A DNA stretch of 27,788 nt from Zestomicrobium sp964482405 (GCA_964482405.1 CAYZXH010000021.1:1-27788), one strand, 5' to 3'; counted from the stretch's first letter, positions 1 through 7,756 are shown. The notes: generated from the letters alone by a model not told the origin. Program-made: numbers and translations.

Positions 1-95
1 CAGAAGACTAATATAAAAGTTTTTATGCTTCACTTCTGAGAGCTCTTTCTTCAGGGCTTGGGGCTGTTTCATAGTTGGCGTTTGTAGGTTAGGTT

Positions 96-251
96 ATGAG
101 TTCTGGTTTTATTTATTTGGTTTGGGCCTGCTTATGTGATGGGAGCGGTGCTCCAAGCCTGGGCAGGCTGGCTCTCGAGGGGTCTGTGTCGTTGGCCTCA
201 ATGCCCGATGACCCCACTCCAGAAGCAGCAGTGCTATCGATGAAGGAGTGA
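96..251 (+). pseudogene. Possible 3' remnant of an IS605-type tnpB (51 codons)
   Basis: This open frame starts at an ATG six bases after an in-frame TAG (90-92) and ends in TGA at 249-251. The predicted protein has a short hydrophobic start (FIYLVWACLC) and a Gly/Pro/acidic tail. The tail composition resembles C-terminal extensions of archaeal TnpB proteins, but none of the TnpB catalytic core is present. If the resemblance is real, this is a decayed transposon end. If not, it is a chance frame through a GC-rich structured region, because the same bases form several hairpins. It may simply be non-coding. Confidence 0.22.
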
Positions 252-319
252 GTGAGGAGAAAGTCCCTAGATACGACGAACAAATAAAAACAAACTAACG
301 AGAATGAGCATCTAGGGAC
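142..319. ncRNA. Candidate structured RNA element, possibly omega-RNA / IS605 right-end remnant
   Basis: This gene-free stretch can fold into consecutive hairpins. The helices are GGAGC/GCTCC (142-146 with 150-154), AGCCT/AGGCT (156-160 with 165-169), GGGGTC/GACCCC (179-184 with 210-215) enclosing TCG/CGA and GGC/GCC, CACTCC/GGAGTG (215-220 with 245-250) and a perfect 10-bp GTCCCTAGAT/ATCTAGGGAC (263-272 with 310-319). The third and fourth helices share base 215. A plus-strand frame at 96-251 overlaps most of it and ends ASMPDDPTPEAAVLSMKE, which reminds me of the proline/acidic tails of archaeal TnpB proteins. In IS605 elements the omega-RNA overlaps the tnpB 3' end. The hairpins are seen; the transposon reading is inference, since no RuvC or zinc-ribbon sequence is present. 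An unrelated structured RNA is possible. Confidence 0.35.
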
Positions 320-401
320 AAACGGATATCGAAAACTAATAAATTAGTGAAAACAGTATCTAGTCAAGATTACGAGATTAAGTATTTTATTAAAAACGCG
401 T

Positions 402-411
402 TCTTTAATAT
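402..411 (+). promoter_or_regulatory. TATA box of the GT2 glycosyltransferase gene
   Basis: TCTTTAATAT lies about 22-26 nt before the ATG at 429. That is the usual spacing for an archaeal leaderless transcript. GGAG directly abuts the ATG, so it cannot act as a normal ribosome binding site for that codon. Confidence 0.45.
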
Positions 412-428
412 TATCTTTAGTGTAGGAG

Positions 429-1856
429 ATGGTGGATGAGGTAATTAGATCACTGATTTACGTTTTTCTCATAATGCCGAGCGTTGTGATAATGTTTGTG
501 CATAGCATCATATACTTTCTCGGTGAAAGGAAGATTATTGGGAGTGGTGCGTGCGTAGGCACCGGCTCCCTCAACTCAGGCGTTAGCGTAATAGTTCCTA
601 TAAAGAATGAGCCTGAACACATAGTAATTGAATTAATTGAGAACTTAAGTAAGAGTCTAGGTAGGTTAGGGAATGACTACGAAGTCTTGATCGTATGTGA
701 TGATCCTCCTGAAGTAGCGTTAAGGCTTAAGAAAGCTTCTGAGGAACAGGCTTTAAGACTAGGGCTTAAGAATTTCAGGTTTGTCATAAGAACTGAAGGA
801 CCTAAAGGTAGGGTGACCGCACTAAATTATGGTGTTCTTAACTCTAGGTATGACTTAATCCTATTCTTAGACGCCGACTCAAGAATACGTGAGGACACAA
901 TACCCAAACTAATTTCATGTATTGAGTCGGGTCGTGACGCGTGCGTGGCTAGATGGGTAGGTTATAGTTATAGGAAAACGAAGCTCGGCGTCTCTCTGAC
1001 GTACAGCATGAAGTACGTGGTAGACACACTCTATAAGGGCAGGCATAACCTCGGCTTCATGATCTTCCCGTTAGGTACTGGAACGATGTATAGGAAGGAC
1101 GTTCTACTTAAGGTTGGTTTATGGGAACGTAACGTGATACAAGACGATATGTATATGGGGACTAAACTATACGGAGAGGGTTACCTCATCGGCTACTCCG
1201 ACGAAGCGTTAGTAGAGGTTTCAGTACCTTCGAGTTTTAAGGCTTTCATAGTACAACAAACGAGGTGGGCTTTCGGCGCTATAGAGACTCTAAAGAAGGG
1301 TTACTTGAAGTACGTAGTTAAGAGAAGTAGGGATTTAGGTTTGCTGAGACTAATTGAAGGTGCTCTCTTCCTACTACAGTACACGCCTCTAGCAGGTCTC
1401 TCCCTCTCCCTAATTCTAGTACCTGTGTTGTCGATATTACTCCATGATGACTTAATGAGAATGAACATATATTTTCTGGCAGCATTCTCTATAATGACCG
1501 TAACTTACGGGTTAAGTATTTACGAATCTCTCGAAAAGCTTAAATTACCTAAACTCAGGGTACTGAGGAGTATGGGTTCTATAGCGGCTTTCACAATCTC
1601 TATATCACCCTACATCTTAATCCACACTATAAAGGCCTTACTCAATAATAGAATTTCCTACGTAGTAACGCCTAAAGGCGAGAAAGAGTATATGAACGGT
1701 AAGGATATGAATCTCGTATTATTTGCTATATACTTATCAGCAAGCCTCTTAGGTAACTTAATCACAGGAAATTACTTCACCTCGATGTGGGTCGGGGTAT
1801 TCCTCGCAGGAATCTTCTACACGTTTTTGAAGGCTGAGAAACTTATTCATACGTGA
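429..1856 (+). CDS. Membrane family 2 glycosyltransferase (cellulose synthase-like)
   Basis: This 475-aa protein has an N-terminal membrane segment (about residues 8-31), a cytoplasmic GT2/GT-A catalytic domain (about 51-290) and several C-terminal membrane helices (about 310-470). The processive-GT2 signature is complete: VIVPIKNE (54-61), CDD (90-92), the DAD metal/nucleotide-sugar motif (148-150), QDD catalytic aspartates (238-240) and QQTRW (276-280). It should transfer sugars from a nucleotide donor to a lipid or growing polysaccharide at the membrane; the substrate cannot be read from the sequence. GTG at 432 is an alternative start. The gene stands alone, between the structured element at the left edge and the assembly gap. 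Its base composition looks more AT-rich than the central genes, which would fit an accessory surface-polysaccharide function. Confidence 0.85.
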   Translation: MVDEVIRSLIYVFLIMPSVVIMFVHSIIYFLGERKIIGSGACVGTGSLNSGVSVIVPIKNEPEHIVIELIENLSKSLGRLGNDYEVLIVCDDPPEVALRLKKASEEQALRLGLKNFRFVIRTEGPKGRVTALNYGVLNSRYDLILFLDADSRIREDTIPKLISCIESGRDACVARWVGYSYRKTKLGVSLTYSMKYVVDTLYKGRHNLGFMIFPLGTGTMYRKDVLLKVGLWERNVIQDDMYMGTKLYGEGYLIGYSDEALVEVSVPSSFKAFIVQQTRWAFGAIETLKKGYLKYVVKRSRDLGLLRLIEGALFLLQYTPLAGLSLSLILVPVLSILLHDDLMRMNIYFLAAFSIMTVTYGLSIYESLEKLKLPKLRVLRSMGSIAAFTISISPYILIHTIKALLNNRISYVVTPKGEKEYMNGKDMNLVLFAIYLSASLLGNLITGNYFTSMWVGVFLAGIFYTFLKAEKLIHT

Positions 1857-1862
1857 TTAGGT

Positions 1863-1962
1863 NNNNNNNNNNNNNNNNNNNNNNNNNNNNNNNNNNNNNN
1901 NNNNNNNNNNNNNNNNNNNNNNNNNNNNNNNNNNNNNNNNNNNNNNNNNNNNNNNNNNNNNN
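1863..1962. other. Assembly gap of exactly 100 N
   Basis: One hundred N separate two contigs. The 16 bases before the gap (1847-1862) and after it (1963-1978) are identical, TCATACGTGATTAGGT. This is what two contigs with a short unmerged overlap look like, so the true gap may be zero or negative in length. Confidence 0.97.
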
Positions 1963-1994
1963 TCATACGTGATTAGGTATTGGGGACTTCCTCG

Positions 1995-2786
1995 CTAATC
2001 TGGGTATATCCTAAGTTCCTTTCCGTCAACATTCATGTAGACTTCGAAATATCTCTCGAAGCCGCTGGTAAGTATTTTTGGTTTGAGGACTGCCTCTATC
2101 TGGAAGAGGCCTGCTGAGTCGTTCATGTATATCCTTATCCTAGCAGGGGCTTCAGAACCCTTAACTATTTCTACTTTCTTAATGCTGATTGCTGAAACTG
2201 AGTGCATGTCTAGCTTGCCCATCTTATACGGTATTCTAGCCCTTCCCTCAGCCATGTCCGTACCGTCAGCTACCTTAACGACCCCGGCCTCCAGGGTTAA
2301 CGCTCTCGTGTTGGTCTCCGTAGCGTAGATAGCGTGCATTATCTCGTGTCTAAGCATATACTTATTAGCCGGGCTCAGGTTAGGGAGTATCTCACGAAAC
2401 ATTCTGTCAATGATGTCTTTAGCCAATAACGCGCCCACGTACTCGTGATCAACTCTATGTACGGAATTACCTATGTCGTGGAGGTATGCGGCAACTAAAA
2501 CAACTAACTTAGCTTCCTCAACACTCCTAGCAGTCCCGTAAGCGATCGTAGATGGTTTAAGACCTGCCTCAACCAATATATCGAAGAGTTCTAGAGCAGA
2601 ACCAGAGACTATCCTAGAATGAACTACTCCATGATCGTTATACCTCAACCTACTCACGGCCATCACGTTAGACATCTTTATAAGTGTTTGGATTTCCTCG
2701 TCTTGCTCCAGAAAATCGTAAGCTTTCTTCAGCAAATCAGAAGTCTCTATATGCTTAATCACTAGTGCAGGCCCTACCACGACCAC
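1995..2786 (-). CDS. HD-domain metal-dependent phosphohydrolase
   Basis: This 263-aa protein carries the HD superfamily metal-binding pattern. H52 and H56 lie in NDHGVVHSR, H103-D104 in YLHDIGNSVHR, further histidines H110 and H114 follow, then H147 in RHEIMHA, and D174 lies in VKVADGTDMAEGRARIP. Family members hydrolyse phosphate esters such as nucleotides or (p)ppGpp-like and cyclic nucleotides; the substrate here is unknown. The C-terminal roughly 70 residues look like a beta-rich appendix. The gene is transcribed away from htpX across a 107-bp AT-rich divergent region. The exact start is uncertain, because the first ten residues (MVVVGPALVI) are weakly conserved in appearance. Confidence 0.8.
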   Translation of the reverse strand: MVVVGPALVIKHIETSDLLKKAYDFLEQDEEIQTLIKMSNVMAVSRLRYNDHGVVHSRIVSGSALELFDILVEAGLKPSTIAYGTARSVEEAKLVVLVAAYLHDIGNSVHRVDHEYVGALLAKDIIDRMFREILPNLSPANKYMLRHEIMHAIYATETNTRALTLEAGVVKVADGTDMAEGRARIPYKMGKLDMHSVSAISIKKVEIVKGSEAPARIRIYMNDSAGLFQIEAVLKPKILTSGFERYFEVYMNVDGKELRIYPD

Positions 2787-2850
2787 ACCACATCACCAAC
2801 GAAATAAGGATTCCACTTAATTAAAGAATCACGATCATTTAGAATTAAAT

Positions 2851-2860
2851 CGTTTAAAAG
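2851..2860 (+). promoter_or_regulatory. TATA box of htpX
   Basis: CGTTTAAAAG lies about 35-40 nt before the GTG at 2894. A GGGGTGGG ribosome binding site at 2882-2889 sits just before the start codon, so this transcript should have a short leader. Confidence 0.45.
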
Positions 2861-2893
2861 TAGTTTAATGTTATTAATTTAGGGGTGGGTTAA

Positions 2894-3907
2894 GTGGCGT
2901 CCCTGATTAAGTTGAGGCTTTCGATGCTTGGATCTATAGCTTTGGTGATAGGCATAACGACTCTAATATTGTCCGCTATACTGAGTTTGTTCTCGTACGG
3001 TGCGGACGTCATGACCATACTGACGTTTTCCCTCATATTCGTTGTAGGTGTTCACTTCCTTCAATGGTTAATTAGTCCGTGGATTATAGAAGCACTCTAC
3101 AAGGTAAGGCCGGTTACCAGCACGGGGGATCTCTGGGTGGCTGAGATGGTTGAGAAGGTTGCTAAAGCTTCCGGACTTAAGAGAGTTCCTAAGGCTATGA
3201 TATCACAGCTGGGGATACCTAATGCTTTCGCGTACGGCAACTTCCTGAGCGGGTATAAGGTGGCAGTCACTCAAGGACTCATAGACAGCCTGCCCCGCGA
3301 GGAGGTTGAAGCGGTGGTAGCTCATGAAGTAGGGCACATAAAGCATAGGGATGTTGAGGTAATGATGGTCATAAGCATACTGCCGGCACTGATCTACTGG
3401 CTTGGCAGAATACTCATTTACTCAGGCTTCTTCAGCTCGGGACGTAGCAGGGAGAGTAAGTCAACGCCTGCACTCGCCTTCTTGATGGGGATGGTTCTCA
3501 TAGTAGTGTCTTTCTTGAGTAACTTGGTGGTTCTCTACATAAGTAGGCTCAGAGAATACTACGCTGACTCCAATTCCGTGTTGACGTTACCTGAAGGAGG
3601 TAGGAACCTCCAGAGAGCTCTCGCAAGAATCCTCGTCACTTCAGGAGCTATAAGCAGGCCTAGATCCGGAGAGATTAGTAGTGCTACCAAGCTGAAAGCC
3701 TTACTCATATCAGACCCTGAGCTAGGCATAAGATCTTCTATAAGAGCCTACGATATCGACGAAGTCGTTGAATGGATTAAGTCCCAGAAGAGAATATCAC
3801 CGTTAGAGATATTCTCAACCCATCCTGACCCAGCAAAAAGATTGAGATTCATTGACAGGCTAGAGCAAGAAACTAGTAAGACTAAGTACACAATACTTCG
3901 AGTTTAA
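2894..3907 (+). CDS. htpX: HtpX-like M48 zinc metalloprotease
   Basis: This 337-aa membrane protease has two N-terminal membrane helices (about 10-33 and 40-60). The zinc site HEVGH is at residues 144-148 within VVAHEVGHIKHRD, two more hydrophobic segments follow (about 156-176 and 192-216), and the third zinc ligand is E221 in SRLREYYADSNS. Family members degrade misfolded membrane proteins. The start is GTG at 2894, preceded by GGGGTGGG. Length and layout match archaeal HtpX. Its 3' end runs into the oppositely oriented serK gene: the two coding regions overlap tail to tail by 26 bp (3882-3907). Confidence 0.92.
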   Translation: MASLIKLRLSMLGSIALVIGITTLILSAILSLFSYGADVMTILTFSLIFVVGVHFLQWLISPWIIEALYKVRPVTSTGDLWVAEMVEKVAKASGLKRVPKAMISQLGIPNAFAYGNFLSGYKVAVTQGLIDSLPREEVEAVVAHEVGHIKHRDVEVMMVISILPALIYWLGRILIYSGFFSSGRSRESKSTPALAFLMGMVLIVVSFLSNLVVLYISRLREYYADSNSVLTLPEGGRNLQRALARILVTSGAISRPRSGEISSATKLKALLISDPELGIRSSIRAYDIDEVVEWIKSQKRISPLEIFSTHPDPAKRLRFIDRLEQETSKTKYTILRV

Positions 3908-4637
3908 TGTATTCCTTGATAGGTGTGAAGGGGAGTAAATGCCTAGTAGTTTTTGGCGGGTAAACACCTCCACTCCTAACATACTCCATTATCTCTGATT
4001 TACTGAAAGCTCTTCGCACCAGCACGCAATCTATTTCATTCCTGCGGAGATCTTCTGAAGCGTCTGAGAGCAGCCCATACCAGGCAAGACTTATCAAATC
4101 CTTCACAGCAAGTTCGTCAAGGATTCTCAGCACCCTCCTCTGAACCTCGACATCACCCTCTATGGACACACACCTACTACTCCTATCAAACAATAAGAAA
4201 GCCTTATTCCTCAAGTCCTCATCATTAACTGAGTCTATGCTTAATCCGCACGTCTTAACATTCAACCCACTTAATCTACTAAGAAGTAGCTCGGGCTCCC
4301 CTGAGAAAGCAGGATACCACGTGAAGACCTTAATTCTAGGATCGAAGTAATTCACTATCACCGAAGGTATTTTCCTACACCCTAACTTGATTAGAGCTGC
4401 CCATCTATGATGCCCGTCAACTATGAGGTACTTACTACTACCCGGTATGGGCGCCACTATCAAGGGCATGTCGAGAGCGTTATGCTCTCTTATATTCCTC
4501 ACTATGTCGTTTAATCTCTCCGTAACTATTTCCTCATGTGGTAGTAAGACATCCGCGTCAAGCAACACATACTCCAACTTGATGGCCGGGATATCGTACC
4601 TCGGTATTTTAACACGAACTTTCTCTTTTGATGACAA
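3882..4637 (-). CDS. serK: Free L-serine kinase (SerK), ParB-like fold
   Basis: This 251-aa protein matches archaeal SerK, which phosphorylates free L-serine to O-phosphoserine; in Thermococcus the phosphate donor is ADP. Visible hallmarks are an opening KIPRYDIP (10-17), LLPHEE (31-36), the ParB-like active-site motif DGHHRW (74-79), TWYPAF (106-111) and, near the C-terminus, PPKTTRHLLPF. Similar sequences are often misannotated as ParB nucleases. The start is TTG at 4635-4637 with GGTGG upstream. The gene is the last of a minus-strand operon behind serA (30-nt gap) and a class V aminotransferase, which fits a role in serine/phosphoserine and cysteine metabolism. Whether this enzyme prefers ADP or ATP cannot be told by eye. 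Confidence 0.88.
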   Translation of the reverse strand: MSSKEKVRVKIPRYDIPAIKLEYVLLDADVLLPHEEIVTERLNDIVRNIREHNALDMPLIVAPIPGSSKYLIVDGHHRWAALIKLGCRKIPSVIVNYFDPRIKVFTWYPAFSGEPELLLSRLSGLNVKTCGLSIDSVNDEDLRNKAFLLFDRSSRCVSIEGDVEVQRRVLRILDELAVKDLISLAWYGLLSDASEDLRRNEIDCVLVRRAFSKSEIMEYVRSGGVYPPKTTRHLLPFTPIKEYIKLEVLCT

Positions 4638-4667
4638 TAAGTGACCACCTTACAGTGAGTCACCAAC

Positions 4668-5594
4668 TCACTTAAGCTCCTTAATCAATTCTAGGACTTT
4701 CCTCACCGCGTCCACGCCGGCTCTCTCCTGCGCCTCCTCTGTTGAGGCACCTATGTGCGGTGTTAAAACGACGTTATCAAGTTTCGTTAGTGGGTGGTTT
4801 GGTGGTAGTGGTTCTTCTTCGTATACGTCTAGTCCTGCGCCGGCTATCCACCCTTCTTGTAGTGCTTTAATTAATGCTTTAGTATCTACCACGCCTCCCC
4901 TAGAAGTATTTATTAATATCGCGTTCTTCTTCATCAACCTCAGCAAACCCTCACCAACCAACCACCTAGTCTCAGGAGTAAGAGGAACATGAACACTAAC
5001 AAAATCAGACTCCCTCGCTAAGGTCTCTAAGTCCACGAACGTAGCACCTAATTCCCTCTCAATCTCGGGACTCGCTCTGTAAACATCGTAATACAGTACC
5101 CTCATGCCAAAGCCTTTAGAAGCTATCGCGGCGACCTCCCTCCCTATCCTGCCAAACCCTATTATCCCTAAAGTCTTGCCTTTAAGTTCTATTCCCTCTG
5201 CTTCCTTCTTGACCCACTTACCTTCACGCATTTTCCTGTCGGAGTAAGCTATCTTCCTAGCTACGGAGAGCATTAAGCCTATGGTTAGCTCGGCCACGCT
5301 TCTTGTCGTTGCTTCAGGGGTGTTGATTACTTTAATCCCCCTAGCCTCAGCTGCTTTAACGTCTATGTTGTCAAGCCCTACACCAGCTCTAGCGATTATC
5401 TTCAGTTTCTCGGCTTTGCTTATTACCTCAGCCGTGACTAACGGCTTACTCCTGACAAATAAGATATCCGCGTCCACTATCAACTCACTTAACTCTTTTT
5501 CTGAGGGGTATTCCTTATACACTACCTGAATACCTGCGTCCTCAAGCAACTTTATGGCGTCTCTGTGGATGGGAGCAGCTATTAACGCCTTCAT
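4668..5594 (-). CDS. serA: D-3-phosphoglycerate dehydrogenase (short form, no ACT domain)
   Basis: This 308-aa D-isomer 2-hydroxyacid dehydrogenase should oxidise 3-phosphoglycerate to 3-phosphohydroxypyruvate. The Rossmann motif GFGRIG is at about 146-151, with an acidic residue after the second strand (YYD, about 170) indicating NAD. The catalytic set is Arg in NTSRGGV (about 232), Glu in DVYEEEP (about 261) and His in LTPHIGAST (about 280). I chose ATG 5594, because GGTGAG sits at the right distance and the ATGA at 5591-5594 overlaps the stop of the upstream aminotransferase, giving translational coupling. A GTG 15 nt further upstream would add five residues and destroy that spacing. Hydroxypyruvate or glyoxylate reductase is the main alternative, but the serK neighbour favours serA. 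Confidence 0.88.
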   Translation of the reverse strand: MKALIAAPIHRDAIKLLEDAGIQVVYKEYPSEKELSELIVDADILFVRSKPLVTAEVISKAEKLKIIARAGVGLDNIDVKAAEARGIKVINTPEATTRSVAELTIGLMLSVARKIAYSDRKMREGKWVKKEAEGIELKGKTLGIIGFGRIGREVAAIASKGFGMRVLYYDVYRASPEIERELGATFVDLETLARESDFVSVHVPLTPETRWLVGEGLLRLMKKNAILINTSRGGVVDTKALIKALQEGWIAGAGLDVYEEEPLPPNHPLTKLDNVVLTPHIGASTEEAQERAGVDAVRKVLELIKELK

Positions 5595-6766
5595 TTCTTG
5601 CTCACCCACCCGAGCTCAGCTAACACTTCTTTAATTACTTGCAGTACCTCCTCTATGTACTCTTTAGGCATGTAACCCATGTGCCCTATCCTGAATGAAG
5701 TCTTCTTAAACTTCCCGTAACCAGCCGCTATCTCGTAACCCCTCTCACGAACCCTGCTATAGACCTCGTAGCCGTCAATACCTTCAGGAGACTTAACGGA
5801 GGTGATGGTCGGTGACTCGTAGCCTCTCCTAGCGAAGAGTTCTAGCCCGAGTCTCGTAACCCCGTCTCTAACCATCTTAGCTCTCTCAGAATACATGGAG
5901 AGCCAAGCATCCTTACCACCCATTTCATCAACTACTCTCAACATGACGTTCAGACCTATTATCTGAGGTATTGGCGGTGTTGAAGGAGTTGACCACTCTT
6001 TCTCTTGGTAGTGTAGGTACTTCAACACATCGAAATACCAGCCCCTACTAGGTATTGCCTCAGCTTTCTTAAGAGCCTCCTTACTAAATACGCCGACAGC
6101 TAAGCCGGGAGGCACCCCGAAAGCTTTCTGACTACTCGTGAACACGACGTCGAGGCCCCATGCGTCAAACTTTATCTCAGCGGCGCCCATCGCGGAGACC
6201 GCGTCCACGAAGACTAACTTGCCGTGTTTCTTAGCAACCTCGGCTAACTCCTTAAGCGGGTTTAAGACGCCTGTGCTGGTCTCGTTATACGTTATAGTCA
6301 CAGCCTCCACTTCAGGATGCTTCCTCAGAGCTTCATCTAACTCATCAGGGAAAACGGGTTCGCCGGCGTTCTTCTCTAAAACAATAGCTCTCCTACCATT
6401 ATTCTCAACCACCTCCCTATACCTGGAGCCAAACTCGCCTATTATCGTGGTGAGGACGGCGCCACCTAACGAGACGAAATTCCTCACACTAGCCTCCATG
6501 ACGCCAGTACCGCTACTTGGGAATAATAGGACAGTGCCCTCACTAGCCTCAACAAACCTAGCTAGCCTCTCGACAGTATCCTTATGTAACTCCCTATACT
6601 CCTTAGACCTGTGACTAAACATCTGAAACTTCATGACCTCAAGAACTTCGGGGAAGCAAGCAACAGGACCTGCTGTGAAAAGTTTGAGGTTCCTGGGCCA
6701 GACGATCTTCCGGACTTCATCAATTACCTTACTATTTAATTTTTCTTGATCCAAAGCATCCACCAA
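5591..6766 (-). CDS. Class V aminotransferase (serine-pyruvate / alanine-glyoxylate type)
   Basis: This 391-aa PLP enzyme shows LFTAGP near the N-terminus (29-34), PSSGTGVMEA (83-92), the PLP-contacting aspartate D188 in VFVDAVSAMG and the Schiff-base lysine K214 in TSSQKAFGVPPG. These are the hallmarks of the serine-pyruvate/alanine-glyoxylate group. In an operon with serA and serK it probably exchanges amino groups between serine, pyruvate/hydroxypyruvate or glyoxylate and alanine/glycine. It could instead act on phosphohydroxypyruvate, replacing a classical SerC. Start choice is between TTG 6766 and GTG 6763; a TATA-like element at 6786-6795 suits a leaderless transcript from either. The stop overlaps the serA start by 4 nt. 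Confidence 0.88.
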   Translation of the reverse strand: MVDALDQEKLNSKVIDEVRKIVWPRNLKLFTAGPVACFPEVLEVMKFQMFSHRSKEYRELHKDTVERLARFVEASEGTVLLFPSSGTGVMEASVRNFVSLGGAVLTTIIGEFGSRYREVVENNGRRAIVLEKNAGEPVFPDELDEALRKHPEVEAVTITYNETSTGVLNPLKELAEVAKKHGKLVFVDAVSAMGAAEIKFDAWGLDVVFTSSQKAFGVPPGLAVGVFSKEALKKAEAIPSRGWYFDVLKYLHYQEKEWSTPSTPPIPQIIGLNVMLRVVDEMGGKDAWLSMYSERAKMVRDGVTRLGLELFARRGYESPTITSVKSPEGIDGYEVYSRVRERGYEIAAGYGKFKKTSFRIGHMGYMPKEYIEEVLQVIKEVLAELGWVSKK

Positions 6767-6785
6767 TTAGGTTTCGTAGATAGAG

Positions 6786-6795
6786 TTAATAATTA
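6786..6795 (-). promoter_or_regulatory. TATA box of the aminotransferase-serA-serK operon
   Basis: On the minus strand the segment reads TAATTATTAA and lies 24-29 nt before the TTG/GTG start codons at 6766/6763. This fits a leaderless mRNA for the three-gene serine operon. Confidence 0.45.
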
Positions 6796-6855
6796 TTGTT
6801 TCTACTAAACAGGCTAAAACGGAGGGCCTCACGCGTTAGTGGATAAGTATAACGT

Positions 6856-7101
6856 TTAAAGACAGTTAGTCAAGTACTCAACCTCTATCTTGGAGGCTAT
6901 GCCCTTACTAAGGCTTATTTCCACCCCCCTAACCTCTAATATGATGAAGCCTTTATTATTGTGCTTCACTAATATCTCCTCGCCAGGCACTACCCCCATC
7001 TGGTAAAGTCTTGTTGAGAGACCTCTCCCAGCACACACCCTGAGCACACGCACCCTGTAACCCTCCGGCACGCTAGAAAGGGGGGAGACCTGCTTACTCA
7101 T
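6856..7101 (-). CDS. feoA: FeoA-like SH3-fold protein
   Basis: This 81-aa protein has the FeoA pattern: LSSVPEGYRVRVLRV at the start, then GRGLSTRLYQMGVVPGEEI (about 26-44) and a beta-barrel end with GVEISLSKGIASKIEV. FeoA partners or regulates the FeoB ferrous-iron transporter at the inner face of the membrane. The start ATG lies inside the end of the upstream DtxR-family gene (8-nt overlap), so the two are co-translated. No feoB is present next to it or elsewhere in the window. A cysteine (C79, in TNCL) ends the protein, and another lies in RVCAGRG. Confidence 0.85.
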   Translation of the reverse strand: MSKQVSPLSSVPEGYRVRVLRVCAGRGLSTRLYQMGVVPGEEILVKHNNKGFIILEVRGVEISLSKGIASKIEVEYLTNCL

Positions 7102-7756
7102 CGCACTGCACCTCCTTAACGAATATAGATTCTCCTTCCTGGTAGGTAAAGACTACTTCAACACCGGAAACACTCACTGAAACCCCTTTAGAGCCTAAGC
7201 CCTCAACACGTAACACGCACGGGTACCCGCAATTAGACTTAGAAAGCTTTTCGAGAACAGTGCTTAACTCGACGTAGAGGTGGGTAACCTCATAACACTT
7301 ATTAGGAGTGACCTTAGTGAGGGGCATCACCCGCTCGTAATCTTCCTCGCTCAACCCCCTCACGAACGATATGTGGTAACGTAAGCTCGGCTCACCTAAT
7401 TTATGGTATATGGCCTCAACCACCTCATCAGGCAGGTGCTCCATTTTATGCGCTAGGTAGTGTGCTTTAAGCTTATCAAAACCTAGGAAATCTGTGAGGA
7501 AGACCTCTATTATCGCGTGCTTCCTCAATATCTTCTTAGCTACCTCCCTACCTAAATCACTTAGCTTAACCCCCCTATACTTACTTAAGACAACGAACCC
7601 CTCATCACGTAGCCTCTTCAAAACCTTACTCACGGTGCCCTCCCTCAAATTCAATTCCCTGGAAATCTGAGATGTCTTAGCCACCCCGCAAAGCTCCTCT
7701 AAGCGGTATACCGTGAGAATATAGTCCTCTACAGACTCACTCATGCGTCTCCTCAT
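7094..7756 (-). CDS. DtxR/MntR-family metal-dependent transcriptional repressor
   Basis: This 220-aa regulator has a winged helix-turn-helix at residues 5-70 (SESVEDYILTVYRLEE, then TSQISRELNLREGTVSKVLKRL). A dimerisation/metal-binding helical domain follows at about 75-140 (RKHAIIEVFLTDFLG, AHKMEHLPDEVVEAI, with the expected His/Glu/Asp-rich ligands), then a C-terminal extension of about 80 residues. Family members bind DNA when loaded with Fe(II) or Mn(II) and repress uptake genes. Overlap with feoA suggests an iron response and probable autoregulation. Two starts are plausible: ATG 7756 after GGTGATGGG and ATG 7744 after GAGGAG. Two cysteines (CGYPC) in the extension are notable. Confidence 0.85.
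   Translation of the reverse strand: MRRRMSESVEDYILTVYRLEELCGVAKTSQISRELNLREGTVSKVLKRLRDEGFVVLSKYRGVKLSDLGREVAKKILRKHAIIEVFLTDFLGFDKLKAHYLAHKMEHLPDEVVEAIYHKLGEPSLRYHISFVRGLSEEDYERVMPLTKVTPNKCYEVTHLYVELSTVLEKLSKSNCGYPCVLRVEGLGSKGVSVSVSGVEVVFTYQEGESIFVKEVQCDE

Noticed and set aside
142..255. GAAGCAGC in a structured region suggested SRP 7S RNA.
   Set aside because: The expected helix 8 sequence and the symmetric-loop partner are absent, and the overall hairpin order does not fit.
245..275. GAGTGAGGAGAAAGTCC resembles the conserved GAGGAAAGTCC of RNase P RNA.
   Set aside because: The match needs inserted bases, and the partner conserved regions (ACAGAA...GGCTTA type) are not found at the right distance; the following bases form a simple 10-bp hairpin instead.
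3882..4637. ParB-like nuclease or chromosome partition protein.
   Set aside because: The whole length, including the PPKTTRHLLPF C-terminus and the serA neighbour, fits free serine kinase SerK; no DNA-binding HTH is present.
6138..6614. 158-aa plus-strand open frame.
   Set aside because: It lies wholly inside the antisense of the aminotransferase gene and has Ser/Thr/Pro-rich shadow composition with no motif.
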